From Bacteroidota bacterium (GTDB lineage: Bacteria; Bacteroidota; Bacteroidia; Bacteroidales; UBA12481): 35,098 nt of DNA. Below, piece by piece: positions 9,251-16,677 of this stretch; the first letter of the stretch is position 1, and each line of letters begins with the position of its first letter. Location: contig JABHCC010000083.1 in NCBI GenBank assembly GCA_018669475.1, positions 1 through 35,098 of the forward strand, in the 5' to 3' direction. Position numbers and translations under genes: made by a program. The notes beneath the pieces were generated by a model. That model had not been told where the DNA came from. It made no database searches and was given only the letters and a program-made list of their open reading frames with translations.

Positions 9251-9272
9251 TTTCTGTATATCCTTATTCGTT

Positions 9273-10085
9273 TTACGAAAAGCTGTACTGTTTAGTTTCT
9301 GAGATTTCGCGTTGAACTACTTTGGATAGGAAGCCCATACGAATCCAGATCGGTATTATTTTTATTAATATCCAGTTGAGTTTATTCATGATGCCGGGAA
9401 TCAGGAGTGAGTCGTGCTGAAATAATTGTTTTATTGCGATATGAGCTAATTTTTCAGGGCTAACCTGACCAAGTCGGCCAAATAGCTTTTGTTGTTCTAT
9501 TCTTTTGCAAACCTCAGGATTCGTTTTGATGGGGCCGGGGTGTATGACACCAACAAAAACGCCTGAAGACTTAAGTTCTTCATGTAGTCCTCGGCTAAAC
9601 GACCAAACAAAAGCTTTGGAAGCCGGGTATACTGTCTTAAATGCCATCGGACTAAAAGCCGCCATGCTCGACACATTCAAGATATAAGCCTGATCGTGTT
9701 TTTCAAGACTTGGGAGCAGCAATCTGATTAGTAAGGCTGGAGCCGTAATATTGACTTGTATTATTTTATTAATATACTCCGGATTTGCCTTCTGGTAAGG
9801 CATGGTTCCTCCTATTCCTGCGTTGTTAATCAACACTTTGAGTGGATAATTATTGGCCCAGGCAGCAACTTGATGAACGGCATCAGCCTGAGCAAGATCG
9901 GCTTCTTTGTGAGAAACGCGGATTTGATATTTATTTTCCAAATCCCTGACCAGTTCAGGCAGCCTTTCATCCGGCAGGGCAGTTAAAAGAAGATTATATC
10001 CAAGACTTGCCAATTCCCGGGCAATTTCTCTGCCGAGGCCCTGACTGGCACCCGTAACAAGTGCATAATTATTATTGAGAGTCAT
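9273..10085 (-). CDS. classical short-chain dehydrogenase/reductase
   Basis: Classical SDR of 270 residues, an NAD(P)-dependent oxidoreductase. Cofactor motif TGASQGLG at 11-18, NNAG at 87-90, catalytic S140, and Y153-PAS-K157. The C-terminal part has a hydrophobic, Arg/Lys-edged stretch (NWILIKIIPIWIRMGFLSK), as in the DltE/17-beta-HSD-like SDRs that act on acyl or lipid substrates at the membrane. The start ATG overlaps the stop of the preceding DUF2062 gene by four bases (ATGA). Its neighbours point to lipid work, but the substrate is not known. Confidence 0.92.
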   Translation of the reverse strand: MTLNNNYALVTGASQGLGREIARELASLGYNLLLTALPDERLPELVRDLENKYQIRVSHKEADLAQADAVHQVAAWANNYPLKVLINNAGIGGTMPYQKANPEYINKIIQVNITAPALLIRLLLPSLEKHDQAYILNVSSMAAFSPMAFKTVYPASKAFVWSFSRGLHEELKSSGVFVGVIHPGPIKTNPEVCKRIEQQKLFGRLGQVSPEKLAHIAIKQLFQHDSLLIPGIMNKLNWILIKIIPIWIRMGFLSKVVQREISETKQYSFS

Positions 10086-10537
10086 GACGATTTTAATTGT
10101 TTGCGTTTTAATATTCTGTAAATAAGGTGGTATACCAAAAAGGCAAAAGGCACTCCAGTTATCAGCCCACCCAGAAGCAGTGAGAAAAAGACATCTGAAC
10201 CAGCCTCAAAAACCATAGAGATAAATCTAAAGTCAAGTTTGTCGGGGAGCTGGAAATCAGGGGTAAGTCCCAGAATTTTACTTCCGAGGTAATAATTGAA
10301 GCTAAAAATAAATAGTCCGGTGGCCAGGTTGGTATTGAATACCCCAAGACCGGCTGCTATTCGATTCCATTTTGCCAGACTGGCAATGCTCACTGAAATG
10401 AGTATTTGCATACCCACGAAAGGTGTCATGCCAATGAACGAGCCCAGAGCAAAACCGCTGGCTACCTTGTGAGGGTCAGCTTCAACCTTCAATAATTTTT
10501 TATAAGGTTTTGTAAGGAATGTGATAATTCGATTCAT
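10082..10537 (-). CDS. DUF2062 membrane protein
   Basis: Small integral membrane protein of 151 residues belonging to the DUF2062 family, whose function is not established. The family's signature part is visible: DPHKVASGFALGSFIGMTPFVG followed by a hydrophobic helix, then AAGLGVFNTN and a second and third hydrophobic segment, and a C-terminal basic tail (RILKRKQLKSS). The ATG start overlaps the stop of the START-domain gene by four bases (ATGA), and its own stop overlaps the next ATG the same way, so tight translational coupling is expected. Members often lie near lipid or glycosyltransferase genes; that is the only clue to the job. Confidence 0.85.
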   Translation of the reverse strand: MNRIITFLTKPYKKLLKVEADPHKVASGFALGSFIGMTPFVGMQILISVSIASLAKWNRIAAGLGVFNTNLATGLFIFSFNYYLGSKILGLTPDFQLPDKLDFRFISMVFEAGSDVFFSLLLGGLITGVPFAFLVYHLIYRILKRKQLKSS

Positions 10538-11190
10538 TTGAGAATTTTATTTTGTGACATTGCTCTGAACCTAATCAGGTTATCTTCAAAAAGCCTTATT
10601 AATACCGGATCCATCATCCATCGTGGAAAAGGTGGCGGATCACTTGAACTCGCGGTGAATCTGACAGAGCATAGTTCGGGAGTCAGCTCTTCAATAATCC
10701 ATTCAGCCTCGTAATTACTGAGCCTTTTAAGATTTTTGTCAGGCCTGTCAGGTCTTTTAATTCCCAAAGGAATAGCTCCGCTTACACTGTTTATTTGTAC
10801 CTGATATCCGTTTCGGGATTTTGTTTCAGCACATTGATAGTACGAAATCAGATCTTGTGATTTAAATGGCCAGGGAATATCATAAATGGTGTAAGTATAC
10901 CATTGGTTTTGACTCCTTGAGCCCAGCTTTTCATGCCGTGATACTGCCCTCATCCATTGAGTAGCATTGTCAGTATCGTTTAAAAGCAAAATCAAATCTT
11001 CGGCTTTTGCACGAGTGGTAAATTCTCCTTTACGTTGGCGGGTTTTCTGCCCATCCGGAAGGCTTATCCATCGTTCTGAGACGGTTATACCCTGCCGGAT
11101 GTGTACTTTTTTCCAGCTTGTAGTTTCTGATCCATTACCATCCGGCAGGAGAAATAATGACAATAATAAAATTGAAATCGACTGAATCAT
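10534..11190 (-). CDS. exported START-domain lipid-binding protein
   Basis: First gene of the operon, 218 residues. The frame could begin at a TTG at 11208, but that codon falls inside a strong promoter -7 element (11206-11213), so the ATG at 11190 is chosen; it also starts a signal-like peptide (MIQSISILLLSLFLL). The rest resembles a START/polyketide-cyclase-like domain, a fold that holds a hydrophobic ligand: WISLPDGQKTRQRKGEFTT, then a conserved MRAVSRHEKLGSRSQNQWYTY, DIPWPFKSQDLISYY and a C-terminal Pro-rich helix (PPPFPRWMMDPVLIRLF). It probably binds or carries a lipid in the periplasm for the enzymes encoded next. The stop overlaps the DUF2062 start by four bases. Confidence 0.82.
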   Translation of the reverse strand: MIQSISILLLSLFLLPDGNGSETTSWKKVHIRQGITVSERWISLPDGQKTRQRKGEFTTRAKAEDLILLLNDTDNATQWMRAVSRHEKLGSRSQNQWYTYTIYDIPWPFKSQDLISYYQCAETKSRNGYQVQINSVSGAIPLGIKRPDRPDKNLKRLSNYEAEWIIEELTPELCSVRFTASSSDPPPFPRWMMDPVLIRLFEDNLIRFRAMSQNKILK

Positions 11191-11205
11191 TCTTAATTTT
11201 TTGAA

Positions 11206-11240
11206 CAAATCTAGAGCGATAGCAGTGTTGAGACAACAAA
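11206..11240 (-). promoter_or_regulatory. promoter of the START/DUF2062/SDR/LytS/LytT operon
   Basis: On the minus strand a TAGATTTG (-7, matching TAnnTTTG) at 11213-11206 is preceded by TTTG at 11240-11237 (23 nt spacing) and by a TTG at 11236-11234 (20 nt). Transcription would begin around 11199, only about ten bases before the ATG at 11190, giving a very short leader. Confidence 0.6.
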
Positions 11241-11309
11241 TTTCCGGGGGTTTGGCTATTCAGGATATTGAATTGGCCTAAATGATGGTTGACCTGTAGC
11301 TATACAGAG

Positions 11310-14300
11310 TTATTTAAAAGGATATAGTGAAGGAGGTAGATTATTGTCTTGTTTGTACCATATAAAAGGGACAGGAGCATAGCCAAAGCCTTGATCTTCA
11401 AAGCACAAGTATATGTAGCGCCCATCAGGGGAGAGACAAATACCTTCACAATCACCCAGGTTATTACCTGATATTCCGTTACTCCTGGGTAATTGACGAC
11501 TTCCGATTAATTTGCCATAAGAACTTGAATCGGGATGCGGACAGTAGTATTCAGCAAGTTTATCGTCGTGTCCGCTGACTACATAAAGACGATTTAATAA
11601 GGGGAGAAAAAAGAGATCGCTTCCTTCATCCCAATTCGAGGCAAGACCCTCAAAACTATCTGTTACTTCAATTCTTGAATCGGCAACAATAGATTCGTTT
11701 TCAAAATTCCAATCCCAGCAGTATAATCGTGGGTGATTATTAATTCCAATTTCACAAAGAGCATAGATTTTTTGGTTATGAAAATCATATGCTATTCCTT
11801 CCATTCTTCTGTAAGCATTAAGAGCATGGCTGGATGGAAAAAGTGTTGTCGGATCTACAATAACAGAGGCTGTGCTTTTATCTATTTTGTTTGTTTCGTT
11901 GCTTATTTTGGTAAATGAGACCTCTCGTAAGCCTTCCTCAGCAATCATGAACCATGAGTTTCCGAGGTAGGTAATACCCTCAGGATCAATGTATCCATCA
12001 AGATCAATAGTTCTAATATAATTGCTCTCAGGATCATTGTCCTTCCAGCTGCTACTACCAGGTGCATTGGCAACCCAGATGGCCCGGGCATTATTTCCTA
12101 CGATATAAACTCTTTCATCATCCCAATTATATGTGATACCTGAGTATCCATTGCCACTTGAACCAAAATTGGGGAAAAGATTGGTCCAGCCTTGGAAATC
12201 ACTTCTTACATTATAGGTATATGCTGGTTGAAAAAGGTGATAACCAGCAGGTTTGGTGACCAGTGTGATCTGATCAGAATATGTGGTGCCGATTTCATTT
12301 GTAGCGTATGCTCTGAAATAATAATATGTGTCAGGATTCAGTTCTTCAGCCCTGGCCGTGAAATTACCTGTTATATCTACTGAGGCCGATGTAGAATCTT
12401 CAAGATTTGGATCTGCCTGAGTGCTCCAGCAAATTCCTGCAGCACTTATGGTCCCTCCTCCGTCAGATTCAATTCGTGATTTGATAAGCACTGAATGATC
12501 AGTAGTTTCCAGGCTGTCAATTTCATTTATCACAGGTAATTCAGCGAGAGTATTAAAGTGTAATTCGGCTCCATAACTTATTCCGGCCTCGTTAATTGAA
12601 AAGGCTTTGTAGTAGTATTGTGTAGCCATATCAAGCTGTGAGATTTCCAGACTGAAACTACCCAAACCATTTCCTGAGAGTTCAAAGGTTCGTGTTGTAT
12701 CCGGGCCAGACAGAGTATCCCAGCAGAAACCTCGTGACAGAATGTTACCCCCTCCGTCATCAGAAATTGTCCCAAATAATTTTGCTTTGTTTGAGTCAAT
12801 AGAATTTGCTGAATCGGTATTCACTGTGGAAAAATCAACTAAGGTGGTAAAAGACTGGTTTTGTCCATAAACTGTATCAACCTGATTTATTGCATAGGCT
12901 CTTACCTTGTAGAGGGTATTTGAACTCAGATTTGTCATTGTCAGAGTAAAAGTCGCATCTCCCGGACCGGCGGATGAGGTACTATCTTGTAGGCCAGGGT
13001 TTTCGGCCTTACTCCAGCAAAGGCCTTTGTCAAGAATGGTTCCACCACCTGAATGAATAATTTCACCACCGGATTGGGCTGAAGAGCTTCTTATAACCGA
13101 AGCTTCATTAGTGTGTATCTCAGCCGGGCCGATTAATGTTGTTGCAGCAATGGTATTACCATAAGCTATGCCAGTTTCGTTTATTGCATATGCACTGAAA
13201 TAATACTGACTATTTGGAGCAAGATTTTCGACCAACAATAAAAAATCCTCAATGCCTGCAGCAAATTTCATGTGTTGGTCGCTCGTGTCAGGTGTCGGCT
13301 CTGGTGACCAGCAGATTCCTTTTTCTGTGATACTTCCACCGCCATCATAGATCTCTTTTCCACCAATTAATACAGAATTATATTTGATTTCAAGAGGATC
13401 AATTGTTTGAATTGCCGGGAGATCAATTAAGGTAGTAAAACTTAGGTTTTGTCCGAATGATGTTCCAGCCTGATTGCTGGCATAAGCACGAACATGGTAA
13501 AGTGTATTTGGTGCAAGATTGTTCATCTCAGTAGAGAATGAATTAACACCCTGGCCAACAGACCGGGTGCTATCGTCAAGAACCGGGTTTTCTGTCAAAG
13601 CCCAACATAATCCTTTGTCAGTAATATATCCTCCTCCTGTGGAAGAAATTTCGCCACCTGATACCGCAGACCTAACAGTAATATCCACTATTTCAGAGGT
13701 GCTTACTTCTGCCAAAGCTATTGAAGTTACGACTTGCCTGACAGATCCGTAGCCTGTTCCTCTTTCATTGATGGCATAAGCCCTGTAATAGTAGAGGGAA
13801 TTTGGAGAAAGGTTTTCAATTAGTGAAAATATGGAGTCAGATCCTGATCCTTCATCGCTGTGATTGCCAGATATATCAGGAGTATTTGTCATTGACCAGC
13901 AAATCCCTTTTGATGATATAGTTCCTCCTCCTGCAGAATTAATACTTCCACCGAGCAGTAATGACCGGGCGTTTATCTCTATTGGGTCTAATGATACAAG
14001 CTGTGGAAGTGCCACCAAAGTAGTGAAAGATTGATTTTCTCCATAGCTAAGGCCAGCCTCATTGATTGCATATGCCCGAACATGATAATTTATTCCCGGA
14101 TTCAGATTCGTGAGAGTACCACTAAAATTGCCAGCACCAATACCACTTGTTTGTTTGAAATCGCTGGTGTCAGGATTCTCAGAAAGACTCAGGCAGATTC
14201 CCCTCTCTGATATTGATCCATTTCCTGCTGAGGTAATTTCTCCGTGAAACTGAGCTGAATAGGTGTCAATCTGGTTTATAGGGTGGGTAATTATTTGAGG

Positions 14301-14642
14301 TGAAATAATTGTCTGACACCATAACCAGGGAGCATAAAGCCAATCACAAGATTCTTCTTTTACACCAATTCTATAATATATTGATTCCGTAATAAGAGGG
14401 TTTTGCTCAGCTTCAGTCCATTCCTCAATCTGAGTCCATGTAAGGCCATTGCTTGAATATTGCCAAATAAGTTGACCACGAAATTCGCCCGCCTGGAGCT
14501 CAATACTGGTATTTACCGGAATCTTTATAATTGTACCCTGGCCAGGATCTGAAAGCTGAGAAAAGGAATCAACAGGTCTGAGCAATCCAATAATTGCTAT
14601 GCAAATAATTATATAATTCCAGTGATTTCTCAATTCATTCAA
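11310..14642 (-). CDS. giant exported protein: seven Fn3-like repeats plus SdiA-regulated-type propeller
   Basis: 1110-residue exported protein. The start is a TTG at 14642, because no ATG lies between the upstream in-frame stop at 14664 and the signal peptide (NHWNYIIICIAIIGLL). After an Ig-like segment come seven repeats of about 93 residues, each with a GICWS or GLCWS core and a closing YAINE..G..YG motif. Repeats 1, 3, 5 resemble each other (GQNQSFTTL ends) as do 2 and 4 (YYYRAYAINERG), so a two-domain unit was duplicated. The last 330 residues have repeated VYIVGN, EGITYLGN, EGIAYDF, EGLASNW and EGICLSPDGRYIYL motifs, like the SdiA-regulated/phytase-like propeller family. Likely an outer-surface binding or hydrolytic protein. 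It has no T9SS tail of its own. It is coupled to the upstream gene (one base after its stop). Confidence 0.85.
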   Translation of the reverse strand: MNELRNHWNYIIICIAIIGLLRPVDSFSQLSDPGQGTIIKIPVNTSIELQAGEFRGQLIWQYSSNGLTWTQIEEWTEAEQNPLITESIYYRIGVKEESCDWLYAPWLWCQTIISPQIITHPINQIDTYSAQFHGEITSAGNGSISERGICLSLSENPDTSDFKQTSGIGAGNFSGTLTNLNPGINYHVRAYAINEAGLSYGENQSFTTLVALPQLVSLDPIEINARSLLLGGSINSAGGGTISSKGICWSMTNTPDISGNHSDEGSGSDSIFSLIENLSPNSLYYYRAYAINERGTGYGSVRQVVTSIALAEVSTSEIVDITVRSAVSGGEISSTGGGYITDKGLCWALTENPVLDDSTRSVGQGVNSFSTEMNNLAPNTLYHVRAYASNQAGTSFGQNLSFTTLIDLPAIQTIDPLEIKYNSVLIGGKEIYDGGGSITEKGICWSPEPTPDTSDQHMKFAAGIEDFLLLVENLAPNSQYYFSAYAINETGIAYGNTIAATTLIGPAEIHTNEASVIRSSSAQSGGEIIHSGGGTILDKGLCWSKAENPGLQDSTSSAGPGDATFTLTMTNLSSNTLYKVRAYAINQVDTVYGQNQSFTTLVDFSTVNTDSANSIDSNKAKLFGTISDDGGGNILSRGFCWDTLSGPDTTRTFELSGNGLGSFSLEISQLDMATQYYYKAFSINEAGISYGAELHFNTLAELPVINEIDSLETTDHSVLIKSRIESDGGGTISAAGICWSTQADPNLEDSTSASVDITGNFTARAEELNPDTYYYFRAYATNEIGTTYSDQITLVTKPAGYHLFQPAYTYNVRSDFQGWTNLFPNFGSSGNGYSGITYNWDDERVYIVGNNARAIWVANAPGSSSWKDNDPESNYIRTIDLDGYIDPEGITYLGNSWFMIAEEGLREVSFTKISNETNKIDKSTASVIVDPTTLFPSSHALNAYRRMEGIAYDFHNQKIYALCEIGINNHPRLYCWDWNFENESIVADSRIEVTDSFEGLASNWDEGSDLFFLPLLNRLYVVSGHDDKLAEYYCPHPDSSSYGKLIGSRQLPRSNGISGNNLGDCEGICLSPDGRYIYLCFEDQGFGYAPVPFIWYKQDNNLPPSLYPFK

Positions 14643-14643
14643 A

Positions 14644-15270
14644 TCATTTGAGGATAATTTTGTCTAATCTTTCATGATCACCAATACTCCATCTGATATA
14701 GTACAATCCGGTTTTCAGATCAGAAAGATTGAATGTGTATTGTCCTGTGGAGCTGGCCGCAAATCTAATCTGTCTGACAATCTGGCCAATTACTGAATAT
14801 ATTTCTGCTTGGCCACCTTCAATTAGCTGAGCAAAATCTACAAATAGAACACCTTCTGTAGGGTTAGGATATAGTTTTAGTTGATCGAAAATTTCAAGCT
14901 CATAAATAGAATTCGTTTCAACCTGAATTACCACTTCAGCTTGTGCGAGGCAATTCATAGCATCTTTGACTGAGAGGATATAGGTGGTTGATACCAGTGG
15001 ACTGGCGATGGGATTTGAAGAATTTGGATCATCAAGTCCTTCTGAAGGCTCCCAGGAGAAGAAATATTGGCCATATCCGTCCAGGGCACTTGGTGAGCCA
15101 CCAAGTTGGATTGACTCCCCTGAAAAGATACTCGTACTGATTCCTGCATTTGCCTTGAGAGGGAGGGCCTGATCAATATTAAAGGTGTAAGATTGTGAAA
15201 ACCCAAACCTGAATATGAGGATGAGAAGAATAATGAGAGTTAATTTTGGCTTTGTTGTAAGAACCTTCAT
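14644..15270 (-). CDS. small T9SS-exported protein with Ig/PKD-like domain
   Basis: 208 residues: signal peptide (KLTLIILLILIFRFGFSQ) at 8-25, an Ig/PKD-like domain about 35-125 (ANAGISTSIFSGES, YFFSWEPSEGLDDPN, STTYILSVKDAMNC), and from about 128 a type IX sorting domain with LYPNPTEGVLFVDF and the terminal GLYYIRW strand. It is exported through the outer membrane and retained on the surface. The next gene begins one base after its stop, so the pair is translationally coupled and may work as one surface unit, with this protein giving the T9SS signal that the giant protein lacks. No function beyond that is seen. Confidence 0.85.
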   Translation of the reverse strand: MKVLTTKPKLTLIILLILIFRFGFSQSYTFNIDQALPLKANAGISTSIFSGESIQLGGSPSALDGYGQYFFSWEPSEGLDDPNSSNPIASPLVSTTYILSVKDAMNCLAQAEVVIQVETNSIYELEIFDQLKLYPNPTEGVLFVDFAQLIEGGQAEIYSVIGQIVRQIRFAASSTGQYTFNLSDLKTGLYYIRWSIGDHERLDKIILK

Positions 15271-15312
15271 TCTTTGATTACCAGATGTACAATATTACCA
15301 ATTATTCCCCAG

Positions 15313-15339
15313 AAAAAAAGGGAGCCGAAGCTCCCTTTT
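15313..15339 (-). terminator. rho-independent terminator with C(UUCG)G tetraloop
   Basis: Perfect 10-bp inverted repeat 15316-15325 / 15330-15339 around a 4-base loop. Read on the minus strand it is AAAAGGGAGC-TTCG-GCTCCCTTTT, i.e. an extra-stable C(UUCG)G hairpin, followed by a run of T. It lies 22 bp after the stop of the coiled-coil gene, fitting its termination. The A/T flanks also allow weaker action on the plus strand. Confidence 0.9.
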
Positions 15340-15360
15340 CATGGTAAGTGAGATGGGTAT

Positions 15361-16293
15361 TTATTTAGATCGCATTCTAACAGAGCAAGTACCTTTTACT
15401 TCTTCTGCATCAATGCTAATTGTCCATTTGCCAGCTTTGGATTTCTCTTCATCAGCTTTTAGCTTCAAACGCTGGTTCCAACGTATGTCTGCTGAAGGAG
15501 ATATATCGAGTGACTGGTATTCTTCTCCGTCAGGAGATTTGATTGAGATATTAATTGATCCTGATTTTGTTGAACCCGAAACATTTATGTCAAGAGAGCT
15601 TGCATCTTCGGCAACGGTATAACTATATTCTTTTTGCAAGGATTCATTGTCGAGTTTTTTCGTTATTACCAATGAATTATCTGCTTCATGAAGTTCTTCC
15701 AGAATAACTGCAATCTCAGGCATGTCAAATTCAAAATTTTTCATATGAATCTTAGGCATATCGAAGTCAAAATCTTCAAAATGAATCTCAGGTATGTCAA
15801 AGTCAACATCAGGAAACTCAAAACCATCCGGGAAATGCTCCTTTATTCTCTTTAATTCTTGCAATTGGTGTTCTTTGAGCTCCCTGGTTTCCTCAAGGAC
15901 TCTCCGATGCTGATCTTTGAACTGGTGCTTATATTCTTCCTGATAAGCCCTGGCCATTTCCCTGGCATGTTGTGCCTGTTCTCTTGCCATTTCTCTATTT
16001 TGCAAGGCCATCTCTTTTTGCTGCATCGCCATCTCCTTTTGCATTAATCTCATATCAAGGGCTTTTTCATGCTGAATCTCTCTTACCTCATCCAGCTCTC
16101 TTAACTCTGGAAGCTCGAATTCAGCTGGAAACGAGAAATCATATTTAAGCTCTTTTACTTTCTTCATTTGTTTTTCGAGCTTTCTCATTTCCCTTTTGAG
16201 TTTTCTTTCTGATCTTTTGCTTTGCGCCTCAGCCTGAGGAGATGCAATTATAAATGCCAGAAGAAACAGTGGTACTAATAATCTTGTTTTCAT
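15361..16293 (-). CDS. exported coiled-coil protein of unknown function
   Basis: 310 residues; not recognised as a named family. It starts with a signal peptide (MKTRLLVPLFLLAFIIASPQAEAQ), then a highly charged helical stretch (Lys/Arg/Glu) to about residue 160. Inside it lies a Met/Glu-rich heptad series: QKEMAMQ, QKEMALQ, NREMARE and related units, typical of a coiled coil. Next comes a Phe/Asp/Pro-rich repeat in which F-D-[IM]-P-[EK]-I recurs three times (about residues 165-205). The last 100 residues look like a beta domain (KSGSINISIKSPDGEEY, GKWTISIDAEEVKG). It is a single-gene unit with its own terminator. Likely a periplasmic structural or surface-stress protein, but that is a guess from composition. 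Confidence 0.8.
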   Translation of the reverse strand: MKTRLLVPLFLLAFIIASPQAEAQSKRSERKLKREMRKLEKQMKKVKELKYDFSFPAEFELPELRELDEVREIQHEKALDMRLMQKEMAMQQKEMALQNREMAREQAQHAREMARAYQEEYKHQFKDQHRRVLEETRELKEHQLQELKRIKEHFPDGFEFPDVDFDIPEIHFEDFDFDMPKIHMKNFEFDMPEIAVILEELHEADNSLVITKKLDNESLQKEYSYTVAEDASSLDINVSGSTKSGSINISIKSPDGEEYQSLDISPSADIRWNQRLKLKADEEKSKAGKWTISIDAEEVKGTCSVRMRSK

Positions 16294-16322
16294 GATACTT
16301 AATGAGTATTGGTTAACTGCAT

Positions 16323-16330
16323 CAAAAATA
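16323..16330 (-). promoter_or_regulatory. candidate -7 element for the coiled-coil gene
   Basis: On the minus strand the bases read TATTTTTG, matching TAnnTTTG, about 30 bp before the ATG at 16293. No good -33 box is seen at the expected spacing. Confidence 0.35.
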
Positions 16331-16474
16331 CCAAGTACTAATGTGAGGGAGAGTTAATAATTGGTTAACGTCAGGTTAATAGCCTGTTTTAGTGAACGAA
16401 ATGATTGTTTTTCAACTGCAAACTGACTTATATAGATCCGCTGAATCTGCTACCTTTACTGAAAACCTGTCAGT

Positions 16475-16676
16475 GATGAACCGAGCATGACAAAAGGAAA
16501 TTTTTTTTAACACACACGCGGATGATTGTTTTTGTTGTGCGAGCTCCATCCGATAAATAAAAATAAATATAAACGGATGAACCGAGCATGACAAAAGGAA
16601 AAATATTTTTACACACACGCGGATGATTGTTTTTGTTGTGCGAGCTCCATCCGATAAATAAAAATAAATATAAACG
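16475..16676 (+). repeat. 101-bp tandem duplication in the leader of the sulfatase gene
   Basis: Two head-to-tail copies, 16475-16575 and 16576-16676, equal in length and identical except for four substitutions within a T/A-rich stretch (after GACAAAAGGAAA). A third partial copy begins at 16677 with GATGAA, and its ATG is the start codon of the sulfatase. Each copy opens with a five-codon reading frame M-N-R-A-stop (at 16476 and 16577), and carries CGGATG and CATCCG, complementary to each other and to the CGGATG at the start of the next unit. Confidence 0.93.
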
Positions 16677-16677
16677 G

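Noticed and set aside
16627-16677. TTG start giving the sulfatase 17 extra residues
   Set aside because: These codons come from the 101-bp repeat and would place a Cys/His-rich stretch before the lipoprotein signal; the ATG at 16678 begins a clean signal.
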